From positions 13,844,001 through 13,908,000 of the forward strand of contig CM059563.1 of assembly GCA_030386875.1 (NCBI GenBank): a stretch of 64,000 nucleotides of DNA. The letters are read 5' to 3'. The notes beneath the pieces are model-generated. The model was not told the origin of the DNA. It saw only the letters and a program-made list of their open reading frames with translations, and did no database searches. The translations under genes and the position numbers were made by a program. Shown here piece by piece: positions 1-12,549 of this stretch (position 1 is its first letter; each line of letters starts with the position of its first letter). This DNA comes from Morinoia aosen. Taxonomy: Eukaryota > Arthropoda > Malacostraca > Amphipoda > Talitridae.

Positions 1-2790
1 CTTTGAAAAGTTGGAAAGTTGGTGGGGAAAAAAGCGGTGGCGATATTCTGAGTCAGGGAAAATATTCCGGATGGAAACACAAAAATTATCGGATATATCA
101 TGAATGGAAGTGCAGTACAGCGTTTGTATATATCTCGACGGAGGTTTAGTGTTTGGCTTGACGTCTGTAATTTGATTTTTTTGATAAATTAGAGTAATTA
201 TGCGATGAGAGTTATAAATATTTCCGTTTCCGATAAAGCTTGAGCATATGAACGAATTTTGTTATGAACATGAAAGAATGGGCACACGTACTACGATATC
301 TCGTTTTCAGATTGGGTGAAGCACAAATGCATCTTCTTGTCATACTCTTACTGATGCACCACACGTGTTCAGGTGATGTCCGGTGTGCTACGCGCGGCTT
401 TAAAATCTTACGCATGCCACCCGCGTTCCTTCACGTACGTCTGTTCCGTAAACGAACTGTGTTGATGCTTCTTTTTAATCATCTATTAAAGCAAATTTAG
501 TATAGAATCCCTCGTCCAAAATGAAAGAATAACTGCTTCGTAACAGCCTCGACCAAACTCATGAGTTGTAGCCCTAAATATGAGTGTTGTACCTGAGTGA
601 GCGTCTAAGGCTATGCGTAATAACAGTTCATTCCAAATCTTGATAAGGATCGGTGTGGACTTCCTTCTCTTCTTTACAATTGCGTGAACGGCTACGTTCC
701 TAATCAAAAGATGAAGGCGTTGAAACGTAAGATTTAAAGTACACACCATAGGAAACGCGGTTCACGTGACAAAAAATAAAACACAAATAATAAGATTTAG
801 GGATATACTGAATGACAGTTATGCGGTACCTATCATGCCTGTTTTTAAGTCTTTTCTTACGTATTTTTAACTCTCTGTGTTCAAGCTATTGTGAATCTAC
901 CAATTCGGTTACTGGTTTTATTGAGACTCCGTCGCAAATTCCTTAAACGTCGCTGCACGACGTTGAAAAATATGCTTGTTACATAGTCGAAAGGAGTATA
1001 TATAGTTTGTTGAGGGATTTTCTACGCTGAACGATGAGGCTAACCTACACAAATGGAAAAATATCGCCAGATCGCATATTACTCGCAGAGACACGGGTTC
1101 CCACAGCTTTAAATATCTTTGCGTAAGGTCCCTAAATCCCAAACTTTATTCTTTAATTTAGCATGGAGTCGTGACCCTCTCTGAGGCCCAGAATTTCAAG
1201 TCGGTTGTCTTTTTATTTCCTCTTCGTTGCTGGTTTTGAAAGAGGCCACAATTAGAGAGGCACCAATACGTGCCAATTGGCATCAAGATTGGGCAGGGCT
1301 TGTCATAAATTTCCTCAAAGGCTCAGTTTGGGTCCGCTTGCGAGGTCGATCTGAGGTCTGCGATGCTGTCGCTTGAGCGGAGCTTCTTTAACGTCTTCTT
1401 GACATGGCATCCGAACCTCCATCCGACCTGCTGGATCCGGCGGCGCTTTTTGTGCGTCTTTCCCTCTCGTCCTGCTTCCAGACCTCCAATGGATAACAAT
1501 CGTCATGTTGTTCCTTAAAAGCTTAGTAACACGTGTGACCGCTTTTAGTGTTCGGAGAGCTGTAAAGTTTTTCTTAGATTTATAAAGTTTGGTTTTGTGA
1601 GAACTTCGATCGCCATTTTTCAGCTGAGATCCGAACATTGACCAACATGCATCGGTTTGGAAGGCCGCGCTGCCATTCGCTTCAACTTCCAGTTTTTCTC
1701 CCCACAGTCGCACGTCACCCTTACACTCTGCTAGTAAAAAGCGCTTGAATGCTTCATATTGGAAGGCTTCACTCCATTAAGGATTAATTTAAGTATATTT
1801 CCTTCTTGAGACTATGCAGATTCTCCGCACACAAACGCGTTGCGGTTGTGCACTGCAGGCAGGCAGGCTGCAGACCTAAACAAAGTTCCCACCTTGGATA
1901 ACGAGCGTCGTAGGAACTATAAGAAGTGATGTTCTCCAGAGGCAACATAGTTTTATTGTATTATCTTGTAAATTACGTTTAGATAATTCAGTTGACGTTT
2001 CAGTTCTGAGCAATCGAAGTGTGCATGGGCCGGCATTCCGCTGTTATTAGTCCTTCGATTGTCGCATACTGAACCCTTCTCTAGATGTTCCGACTCATTG
2101 AACACGTCAACTGCAACAAATTATGCTGAATAATGAAATTAAAGTCTGACTGAACTAAACTTCAACGTTTAACTCTCAAATACACAAAAACTTAATCTTG
2201 AAGTGCCTCCATCTGGCTTTCCTTGGGTTTAAAAAAAATGCAGTTACAACAAGCAGTGAGTTGCCCGCACCATGGAAATCTCCACAGTGGCCCACCGGTA
2301 GATCACCAAATCGTGAACATGTTCCCAGAAAATTATAAAACGCCTGAATTGTGCAAAAATAGATTCCAACTTCATAAAAGTGCCGCACAAAGATACGAAT
2401 TTTACGGCGATTTTAATATTCAACTATCGACAAGTTCTCAATTACAGTCAGTAAATAGCGGTGTATCATTCAATAAGCCTCGTTTAATTTGGCTGAGCTG
2501 GGGGCAACGGCCTGAGGCGGACATGCGCACTGCGCACCTGTCTTCTCGCCTCAATATCGAGGAGCAGAAAGCGTTCAGTTCGGGGCGCCACTTGAGCAAA
2601 GTGAAATCTTCGAGCGAGTGCGGGCAAATTTGAGGCAATGAGCTCTCATTTCCCTTTCCCCTCAATAAATTTTCCCGCTAATCAGACTATAAACGCGGGT
2701 AACCCGCCCTCTACCGGCTCGACTCGCTACCGGGCGTTGCAATTAGCACTTTTTTGCGGCTGTTCCGTGATGGTGCGGCCGTGTTACTGT
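1..2790. other. presumed intron, no recognised feature
   Basis: This lies upstream of the first ss exon in the window, so probably intronic. Short open frames on both strands (for example 1315-1713 minus, 2223-2633 plus) have no recognisable domain. I searched by eye for bHLH and PAS-A segments and found none. Confidence 0.5.
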
Positions 2791-2794
2791 GGTG

Positions 2795-3020
2795 TGTTGT
2801 TGTGGTGGTGTTACTGTGGTGTGTTGTTATGGTGGTGTTACTGTGGTGTGTAGTTGTGGTGGTGTTATTGTGGTGTGTTGTAATGATGGTGTTACTGTGG
2901 TGCGTTGTTATGGTGGTGGTTTTGTGGTGTGGTGGTGTTACTGTGGTGTGTTGTTATGGTGGTTGTTCTGTGGTGTGGTGGTGTTACTGTGGTGTGATGT
3001 TATGGTGGTGTGCAGACGGT
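2795..3020 (+). repeat. 27-bp G/T minisatellite
   Basis: Tandem TGGTGTTACTGTGGTGTG units with TTGTTATGG spacers, about 8 copies. It is strongly strand-asymmetric (almost no A or C) and leaves plus frames open without being a gene. Confidence 0.85.
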
Positions 3021-3651
3021 GTGGAACTATAAGCTAGGGATTATGTCTTTTTGGCACCTCAAAAAGATCTATTAAATAGTCTCCTTATCCAGGCTTCTTT
3101 TACTTTTTGACTCAGATTAGACATCCTCCTCCCGCCTCTCACAGCTCCTGGGGCTTTTGTCGCATTTCCACGCTCCGCTCTGTATTTTTTGGCTGACTTT
3201 AATGTTTTTCTGTTGTTATAAAATTTATCGACGCATTTTCTTTAAGCATCTTGCACTGCGTTAACTCATTTCTCCTGCTCATTTTGCATTTTTTCATGCA
3301 TCATTGACTTGATTTTTCTCTAATTCCTGAGTTGCTTTCCTAATTGGTCGTCTCCCTCTGAAATTCGCATTATTTAATTTGCTGGAATCGGGTTTTCACA
3401 CATTTTACTTTGTCGTCGCTGTACTGCAGGTAGTAAAAGTTCCTGTGCAACTTATCTAACCTACATATCGATGTTTTTAACTGGAGTCCCCAAGTAATAC
3501 ATTTTTCTGTGAGGACACAGCATCTGGTAACCTTTAATTGTGCCTAGATGTTGTGCACAGGGATTTTATTTTAAAAAGCTGATTGAGGATTTCGGCTTGA
3601 AAAGAAAGGTAAACAAGTCGACGTACGAATTTTTCAGCTGGCAGTACCGCT

Positions 3652-3740
3652 ACGACATGGTAAAACGACATGGTAAAATGATTATAAAATGATTAAAAAA
3701 TGATTAAAAGGACTACGACATGGTAAAATGATTAAAAATC
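3652..3740 (+). repeat. short ACGACATGGTAAAATGATTA tandem block
   Basis: Three full or partial ACATGGTAAAATG units with internal AAATGATTA reiterations. Confidence 0.6.
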
Positions 3741-5039
3741 CGGCTCCAGTACTGCAGCCCACACCTTGACCGAAGCGCAGGTTGTGGAGACTGTGTTTTT
3801 GTTTTCCTAAAAATCAACTTTGGTTTTGTCCTTGTCGCTCTCATTCGAAGTTGAGCAAAACTATTTTTTTTCTGTATTGTTTTTCCCAAACAGGCAATGT
3901 TTTCTGATTTGAGTGTTTTTCATTTAAACAATTCGTTATTGTTTGATACGTTTAACTTCAAGTTTAACTTTTGGTGTGATATTTCTTATAATTAAAATTA
4001 CTTTAAATAATATTTTTGTACTTTTTTGCACTTATAATTTTGTATATCGTTGAATAATTGAACTTCTAATTTCATTTTGTCTTTTCCTATATTTTCCTTT
4101 TAGTGATTTTTTCTTGCTATATTGCAATTCAGATTTTCTTGAATGAAATTTCTAGGGGTACGATTTTTTTCTCAGACGCATTCGTCTCAAATTTGGTCAT
4201 TAACCGGTAACATTTGTTGGAATGTTTCACTTACGAAGCAACTTCAGTTGAAAATTTAGGGCTGTGAGAAAAACAGATTTATGTTTTTGATGTTTTTAGG
4301 AACAGATGTTTCGAGCCCATACCGGCCTTCAGCTACATGCATATCTGAAAAAAAAATAATTTCAATGATTTTAATGCTAAAAATTCTGTTTATTTCTCTA
4401 GAGTCATGAGTGTAAAATAGAAGTCAACAAAATGAAAGGAAATACTAAAAGCTAAAAAGGGGAAAAAACTGTGCTCAATTTGAGAAAAGTCTTCTTATAG
4501 AAATATACATTATCAGGAGTGTTAAGTTACAAGTCGACTGGAAGGCTTAACTAAAAATTATTAACATTTAAAATATAATGCACTAATTTGAACTAAGGTT
4601 CTGTGGCTAAAAATTTGAAAATTTGAACATCAAACTTCTGGCAGGCGTATTTAAAGCCAATGAAACTCCTAAAACCAAAAATTAGAATATAAACTTTGGG
4701 TAAAGAAACTGGTGATGGTAATTTTTCAGAATTTTTTGCAACTTATAACTCTAGCCAGGTTTGATAAATTAAAACTGGTGAGACACGTTCAGGCAATCGA
4801 ATTTAATGGATGAGCAATTTCTATGTCCTTGATGTTACGTTTAATTTTCAGTCTAAAAAAGCATCAAATCAATTTAAATTTATTCACAGTACTGGTGAAT
4901 CCAATATTAGCAAAAGCATTGTCGAAAATTCCCAGTGGGATTTAATTGCAGAATATGTAGGGTTACACAATCTAGCTTCAATTCTACGACTAGCTCTCGA
5001 GTGCTCTGCACTTCTGACTCGTGACCTCCTCAGGATGAT
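3741..5039. other. AT-rich presumed intron, nothing recognised
   Basis: Plain AT-rich sequence without arrays or convincing coding frames. The same holds for 3021-3651. Confidence 0.5.
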
Positions 5040-5395
5040 ATAACTGTTTGTCTCTGGGAATTAGTTCTCCTATTGGGAAAATGCCGGGTCCCAAACGGAG
5101 AGTCAGGTAGGCCTTCGTCTCGTTGAAATAGAATGCTTTTTTTGCTGTTTTGTTATCTTATATTGTTTGAATTCACTTCTTTCCTGTTTCTCAGCACCTC
5201 CAACTTCCTTTTTCGACATTTATTTTGTTTAATGAACTTCCTTTGTAACTTACCGTTTTTATGCACAGGGGATTTAGTGTGGGAACATGCGTTGTGCATA
5301 GATTCCGCTTTCCTTTAATTTCATACTGAATGGTGCTTTCTTCCTTCCTTTTTTCGAAACACCTTTCTAGTAGTTAGGGAGGCTAAAACTAACTT
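5040..5395 (+). repeat. unnamed dispersed family, copy 1
   Basis: It shares with the copies near 7.1, 21.3 and 56.3 kb an ordered set of motifs: AGGCCTTCG, a T/C-rich middle, TGCACAGGGGAT, GTGGGAACATGCGTTGTG and a tail CTAGTAGTTAGGGAGGC. It is about 300 bp with no reading frame. It may be a SINE or other non-autonomous element. Confidence 0.5.
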
Positions 5396-6289
5396 AATCT
5401 AATCGAATCGAAGGGCGGACGGTGAAACCGGGACCATTAAATATTCACATCAGGGACAAGGATTGTGTGTATATATTTTTCTGTCAATTTCTAGTATAAT
5501 TGTACTTTTTCGTTGCGATACCGAGTTTATTCGTCCTCTAGGTCTCTTCATAGATAACTTTTCACAAAATTAATTACTAATTATAGGCTGAATTTCAGTT
5601 TGCAGTGCGTGTCAGTCTCTCCATGCATGGGAAGTGTAAAGCTGGTCAATGTCACCGCATGTTGGCTTTTTAAAGTCAATTTAGGACTTACGTGACGCCA
5701 TTTTAAATGAACCTGAGTATGTGCCGATTGAAATAAGTTTCATCTCTTTCCAGTTATTAATAACTTGATTCATTCAAAGATCGTGTTGACTGAAAACTTC
5801 GAAATTATTTGTCGTGGTTCTCATGAGATAACTTTGAAAACCCGAGGACCGACTGTAGTCTCGTCGTTGTAGGCTCCCAGCTTGAAGTTCGAAACTATTG
5901 GGATTAATGATCATCTCTTCATTTAAGAAAAATATAATACACCATCACAAATAATTTCAGCCCGTAGCCAATGCAATTTTTGATTGAAATGGCTACCGTT
6001 GATTAAAGTAAAAACTGAATAAGGTTACTTGAATTAATCAACAGCTTGAATATAGCCCGAGCCCGAGAGCGTGCCCCCTTCACCCCCGTTTCGTGAAGTG
6101 AAGGAGTGCTAGTTATAGAAAATAAAGGACCTATAAATGGATCTGATATAATCCGAAGATGTTGGTGCGCGTCGGTTTCAGCGCTGCGAACACGAGCATG
6201 TCTGTAAGAGCGGTGGTGAAAATTAATAGGCGAGTAAATGAAAGGTAGCTGTGCCGGGAATATCAAAATTCATTGCGAGCGTCGAATGA

Positions 6290-6575
6290 AGTCTCTCTTC
6301 CAGTTTTCACTTCCAACCCTCACTTCCAGCTCTCATTTCCCTCCTTTACTTCCAGTTCTAACTCTCAGCCTTCATTTCCATCCCTCGTTTTCGTCCCTAT
6401 CTTCCAACTCTCACTTCCGGCCATCATTTCCAGCCTTCATTTCCAACCCTCGCTTCCATCCCTCACTTCCAACCTACATTTCTAACCCTCACTTCCATCT
6501 ACCACTTCTAACCCTCACTTCCACCCCTCATTTCTATCCCTCACTTCCATCCCTCACCTCCAGCCGAGCTGCTGA
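6290..6575 (+). repeat. pyrimidine-rich CACTTCCAACCCT array
   Basis: About 20 degenerate 12-15-bp CACTTCCA(A/T)CCCT units. The plus strand is almost pure pyrimidine plus A, so open frames across it are not coding. Confidence 0.8.
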
Positions 6576-7074
6576 TAAGAGCTCAATTTGATGCCATTTC
6601 TTTTGTGGGAAACGAATTATTTAAGCGACAAGCGGGCCCTGTAACACTGATGCTCTACAGCAGCACAACTGAATATTGCACTTGCGAACGTCTACTCAAA
6701 CCACCTCTTCTGGACGTCATGTAACTGTGAAAAATAAATAAGGCTGAGTGAGATATCTTTGTTCATCGTATCTTGGACAACAGTCGTACAAAATTCGTCC
6801 ATCAGTCCAGAAATTCTTACGTGCTTTTACTTTTAATCATATCACCTTACAACGAGGCAGTTTTAGTATTGAGGGTTTTTTAAATAACGGAAGGGAGTGT
6901 TGGCTGGAGAGTCTCACTTGCCGCTTTGTAACGTTACGCGCGTGTGTTTATTGACCTCTCAAAATGTTTTTGGATGTCAGAACGTATATATCCAATGGTA
7001 CATAATGGCAACGGAAAGCACAGTTTGTGAATTGTGCACCATCAGAGAGCAAAGCATAGGCGACGGGTTTAGGT

Positions 7075-7320
7075 TAGTTAGGTAGTCTATCCTGTGCTGG
7101 GAGTGGCGCCTCCATGGTCATACTGTGAGGTTTTCTCTGCAATAGACAGGCCTCTGGGACTTCTGTCTTGGTTGCTTTTCATGGCTCATAATTTTTTCGA
7201 TATCTATTCTTCGTATATCCTTTTTCTTCTTTCATTTACCGTGCTGTTTCAATACGCAAGAAATCCTGTGTAGACCCCCTGTGCATTGGTTCCCCGTTTT
7301 CAATCTTTTTACAGCCAAGA
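7075..7320 (+). repeat. unnamed dispersed family, copy 2 (partial)
   Basis: GAGTGGCGCCTCCATGG, ACAGGCCTCTGGGACTTCTG and a T/C-rich centre match the order seen in the 56.3-kb copy. The distal GGGAACAC part is poorly preserved. Confidence 0.4.
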
Positions 7321-7529
7321 GTTACTTGCATTTTTGCGGGTTTTTTTGATATCGCATATGATGTGACTGAGCAGTCAAACAAACTTACAATGTTATAAAT
7401 ATAATTTTCAATTTAAATTAATCTTTCAATAACACTGCACATTGTTCACGCACCACCTTCAAGCCTAGGATATTTTCTACCCGTGGATGTAGCAATTGCT
7501 GTCGTAATCACATTCTATAACTTACGTGA

Positions 7530-7610
7530 ACTCCTCGCGGTGTGCTGGGACCAACCCAGGCACGCAAATTTTGCGTCCTCGTTGCGCCACTTGGGCTTTA
7601 GTGAGTTTCT
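7530..7610 (-). repeat. possible tRNA-derived SINE fragment
   Basis: On the minus strand AGTGGCGCAACGAGG resembles a pol III A box, and GGGTTGGTCCC about 25 nt later resembles a decayed B box. There is no clear tail or second copy. Confidence 0.3.
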
Positions 7611-7635
7611 ATGTGGTAATCACTTAACTGAGAGA

Positions 7636-7945
7636 ATTGAGATGTTCAACTAAGAACGAATGGGATATATATGTTTAACTTCGAAAGAATGGAATGTAGA
7701 TGTTCGACTATGAAAGATTGGAACATAGATGTTCAATCATGAAAGAATGGGATTTAGATGTTCAACTATGAACGAATGGGATATATGTATATGTTCAACT
7801 ATGAAAAAATGAAATATAGGTGTTTAACTTCGAAAGAATGAAGTCTAGATGTTCAACTAATAACGAATGGGATGAATATGTTCAACTTCGAAAGAATAGA
7901 ATACAGATGTTCAACTAATAACGAATGGGATACCCATGTTCAACA
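7636..7945 (+). repeat. 29-bp minisatellite just upstream of exon 1
   Basis: Ten units of AACGAATGGGATATAGATG followed by TTCAACTATG, with alternating CTTCG/CTAAT junctions. The array ends about 50 bp before the exon 1 acceptor boundary. Confidence 0.85.
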
Positions 7946-7996
7946 TTGAACAAACATACAATGTGCGATCGTAACGTATTTCTGTCTCGGCCACAG

Positions 7997-8187
7997 CGGC
8001 TAGACATCCGCGGGCGAGTGAAGGTGCTGCTGGGGCAGAACCGCAAGACGGAGGAGGGCGCGCCCCTCGCGCTGTTCGCCGTGTGCACCCCCTTCGGGCC
8101 GCCATCTCTACTCGAGCTCCCCCAGAAAGAAGTCATGTACAAGTCCAAACACAAGCTCGACTTGAGTCTCGTCTCCATGGATCAGAG
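7997..8187 (+). CDS. ss: ss exon 1 of window: linker and start of PAS-B
   Basis: This exon encodes residues 1-63 of the partial product plus two bases of codon 64. It begins RLDIRGRVKVLLGQNRK and continues LALFAVCTPFGPPSLLELPQ, the conserved AhR/Spineless segment between PAS-A and PAS-B. It ends KSKHKLDLSLVSMDQ, the first strands of PAS-B, the ligand/partner-sensing domain in AhR. The acceptor is a pyrimidine-rich tract ending CCACAG at 7991-7996, so the exon enters in phase 0. The donor is AG|GTGAGT at 8188. The open frame extends upstream to an ATG at 7925, but that stretch is intronic minisatellite plus splice acceptor, so the ATG is not a start. The preceding exon must lie left of the window. 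Confidence 0.95.
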
Positions 8188-8560
8188 GTGAGTGCTAGGG
8201 CTTTTTGTGTCGCATTTTTGCATGTTTTTTCTTTGAGGTTTTGATGTTTGTGTGTGGCGTGGTGTTTGTCGTGTTTGTTTTAAAATGTTAGGCGCGTTTG
8301 TCCCGCGGTGTTTGCTGCTTGTGAGAGTGATGGCAGGGTCTGTTTTCGGAATTTTTCCTGCCTCGGGAAAATATCGTGATTCCCTGTAAAATAAGTATTT
8401 AATTCACTAGTAGTAGCTGAATTTATAAGGCTAAACATTCTACAGCTTTGGGAAAGGTCAATCTATTCTTTCATCACACCAATTGCTTCGACGTGTGTTA
8501 AATTTCTCCAATTATCAAAGTCTACCAATAACCAAAACGTCATATATCGTTCCTTTAAAA

Positions 8561-9847
8561 TGTCGTGACCCTCTTTATTTTGTCTCGCTGAGGTCACGGT
8601 CTTCATTTTTCTCTGCCGTTATTCTTTGTTGCTATGCATGATATTTTTCCATGTGATATTATTAGTCGTGACATTAAGATTATTCGTCACTATTCATATA
8701 TTTTCTACTTGGTAATATCAAGGTAGCTGCCACCAATGCAGGGTTTCTGTATAAATATTTAATTCAATCTTCGGTGAGCGTTACGAGCGACTTAAGGCCA
8801 TAAATTAATCGTGCATTCTAGCCGTGTTTCCTGGCTTCAAACATTATTACTTTCCTTCTGAATCATATCATCCTCCTTTCCTAACTATCTAAAGGATATG
8901 AAGAACACAAGGACATTAAAGAAATTCGCTATTGGACACAGGAAAATATTGAGACATTAATCATCGAAAATACGCATTAATTGAACGCACGCGATCTACG
9001 CATTCACATCCTAATATACTCAGAAGCTTGAGTGGGGACTGGGATTTGACATGAAATCAGAGGGAAACTTATCTTGAGATTTGGAGATTGGTCTCGCAGT
9101 CTGAATGTCGCCTGGCTGGCGCGCTGGAGCAAGGCCGCCATGTTTTGTTGAGGGCAGAGAGACCAGGTTGATGGCTCCGACAGTTAGCAGTCTAGATTGG
9201 CAATCTCTAATTTACGTTAAATTGGCACTGCGGTTGAGTATTCCTGAAGTAAATCACTTTCGAGCGAATGAGGGCACAGATGTTCTAGGATGACTTGAAA
9301 TAGTGGATTTAAGAGGCAAGCCTCGACCCATCTGGGCCGGGGTTGATAATTTGAGCTCGTACGTGACCGTTCTCGTTCGTCTTCCTCGCCCGACTGACGC
9401 TCTCTCCCTCTGAGTCCCTCGGCCTCAGGCAACCCGCCTCTGGCGTCACCTTGAGGTGCCAACTTTGAATAACATCCTAACAAGGTTACCAATAAGAACG
9501 TGATATATCCCTACTATCGAATAGAAAACATACATCATTAACCTTACCCTCATTACTATATAAAAATCCCCACAAACAATGTTATACATATTAATTAAAG
9601 CAAATGAAGACATCCGTTGAGGTTCTTGGCATCTTCGGCTGGCGTGATCGTTCGCTACTTGTATCGGCGACGTTCGAACGTTGTTCCTGAAGAGTCGATT
9701 GTTCTAGAATTCAACGATGTGATGCTTTCTCGCAGAAATCAGGCTTAATATTCGGTCTTTTGAATCATTTATGAATAAGTCGTTGGCCGGACGATTATTC
9801 AGATCCTTAGCGATGTTCCGTACACAGTTATGCGGAGAAGCATAACA
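8561..9847. repeat. left LTR (1287 bp)
   Basis: It differs from the right LTR at only four positions that I noticed: 8633/12622, 8738/12727, 9771/13760 and 9801/13790. That is about 0.3 percent divergence, implying a recent insertion. Open frames inside it (for example 9105-9293) recur identically in the other LTR and show no known domain. Confidence 0.85.
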
Positions 9848-12549
9848 AATCCCCGATGGCCGAACAAATTACAAGCTCCCGCTTGTATTCGAAAGGCTTA
9901 TCTTCGACGTTGCTCATCACGTGCAGCCGACGCCTTAATGCGTGGATCGTGGAAGAGTCAAGATGCTTACAACTGGAGTTTGCTCTTCTGGCGAGCGCTG
10001 ATTCAGAGTCGTCAAATAAAGGAGTCATTATAGTTGTCCTATGGGCAGAACCGTGTCCTATAGATGACACCGACTTCTCCCTCCGTTGCGTGGATCACTG
10101 CAGTAATCCTTGAGAGTAAAAACCCTCGGAAGTGTAGCGAACACTTCCAAATACACCCAAGTCGTATAGTCCTGGGCTGCATAACTTGCTCCACCACTTT
10201 GCAGAAGTCTTATAGAGATCTCCGAAATATATTCCGTGTGTCGTCGGTCGAAGTGGACTACTATCTCGTGGAGTTCATCATCTTTTTTGGGGTTGCGTAG
10301 GATTCGCTGCCTTTATGCTGAGATCTTTGAGTAGATACGTTGATTTTCATCTGGGCCTCCGTATTATTTTCATCGTCGTTGATTACATCTGAAGCCGTCG
10401 TCGTCGAATCCATCCAAAGTCCGAAGTCGTGATTGAAATCCCAATGTTGAGCTGTCCTTTAAATTTTGAATGCCAGTCGTTTTCTATTCACAGTGCCTCA
10501 GTAGAAAATTAGCCGCGGTCGTCGACCCAGTCCGCTGATAAGAAATTTTCTTCGCGTACTCGTTTTCTACGAGTCGGTGTGCGAGCTCTGGTCTGCCGCT
10601 GCGTGTCGTGCCTCAAGCGTCGAGGTAGATGGTGGGGTAGAGAGCAGGGTGCAGCGTGCATTCGTGTGGTATACGCGGCCAACCCGTAGTAGTGATGCCG
10701 TCCGAGCAGGGCGACTGTGATGCGTCTGTGGTGGAGTCGCTCACCACTCTTGGTGACTGGCGAGTGATGGTGCGCCGGCGCAAGCGTTCAGCCGCGCTCA
10801 GCTGAGGTCATCCACCATTCCTGAAAGGTCAATCCCATTAAGTGTTTGTTCTGATGTTCTTCTTTAATTTTTCCCAAGTCTCCCTCTTACATCACATCAA
10901 TCAAGCCTTCCCTCTCAAACTCCCAAGTATTTACAAAAAGACTTTAGCATCCTACGTTTGAATTTTACGTTACTATGAGCAAATTACGAATAGAACATAA
11001 GGTTCAAAAAATTATTTAAGTATAGATCGCAAAGTTTAAAATTAATTACATCCTACGAGTACACACGCATTTATGGAATTATCGAAATACATGAAAGTGA
11101 AATAAAATTGAACTATTTTCCCCACACAGAAATATTAATTACAAAAATTATACATATTATTTAAATTCGATCAACTCGACACAATGAAGTTCATAGTTAT
11201 GCTCAGGACCAGTAGAACATGTATGCGCAAACATATTAATACGAGATCGTCGAGATTGAATAAACCCGTTTGAAACAAATCATCACCCTTATGAAGTTTT
11301 AGATTTCTGAATTACCAATTCACTGTATTATTCAGATGGATTATGGATTATCGTGACTTCACAGCTGTTTCCACGTTATTAATCCATATCGCTCATAGCT
11401 AGAATCATTATGTGACGTACCTCGCAGGTAACTAATTATTTTAAAAGTAATAGTAAATCTAATTCATTAGATATTTGCCAAAATTAAATCGATCCGTGGA
11501 ACCGTTATTAAATTTTGGAAACCTTAACTAACTAGTAACTCTAATAGCAGACAAATGTCTCCAGTTTACATTCATTCTCATTGGAATAACGTCGCTGGTA
11601 ATTGGAATTAAATTTATTGTACGTAATCCAAATAATTGATCAAGAAATCGCACATCATATATTGGAAAAAGATTAAATTTATTATACGTTGACTTTAAAT
11701 TGTAATAGCAATTCCTAGCATCCGTAGTAAATCCTCAGACAAATTTCGTGTAAGATCATTAGTATTTAAATTTTGAATAATAATTCACATGATATTGACA
11801 TAATTATGCCGTGGTATCCGCAGTAATTTGTTTGATGAACGTCGAATAAGAAATTTTTACACGCAGTAATGATGAAATAATTAAATTTTTACGTTCTCAC
11901 ATGTAATTAAATTTATTTTTCATTAGAAAAACGTAACCTATTACATGCCCAAACTAAGAAAATCGTGATTCACAACATTTATCGTTCGCATTATTGAAGT
12001 TTAGAATCATGGAAAGCTGTTGAGTGTGGCTTTGTGACCATTTCTGCGGGCGAACGAGCGATCTGTTTACATTTGGCCTCCCATCGGCTCGGGGTACGCG
12101 AGGCTGTGGCTTGGGTGCCAAGAATGTTCGATTCAATATTCGTCTCCAACATAGCATGTTGTTACATTTCAGTTTTTACATTACAGTTTTAACGTTGGGT
12201 AGTGCAGAAAATGTTACATACATGGTACTTAAATTTAATTGATGGAGGGATACGTTGCACATCCGTACCTATTATGAGTCTATCGACAACATTGAAATAT
12301 GAAATATTAATACAACATTACTTTATCGTTCCAAATGACATTCTGCAAATAAGTATTCATTAGGAAGAGAGAGACGAGATGATTCAGATAAAGAAATTAT
12401 TTTTAGTCGGCCAAATATCAATTTTTAAATTTGAATGTTTGAATGCACGTATATATTTTTTTTCGGAGGTGTGAGTCCGGTAGGCATGAAATTTTACAGT
12501 AACATTTACATTTAAAGCAAAACTCAAATCCCACCGCTCAGCCGCCATA
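9848..12549. other. LTR element interior
   Basis: The left third (9848-10810) has higher GC and short open frames: minus 9828-10070 (80 codons, stop inside the left LTR), minus 10261-10413 (50 codons, Asp/Asn/Thr-rich, starting MDSTTTASDVINDDE) and plus 10695-10805 (36 codons, MPSEQGDCDASVV ending RRRKRSAALS). None matches a domain I recognise; they may be gag remnants. The right part (10810-12530) is AT-rich and empty. Confidence 0.6.

Noticed and set aside
1315..1713. 132-codon minus frame rich in Lys/Arg
   Set aside because: No domain recognised and no supporting signals; kept only as part of the featureless upstream stretch.
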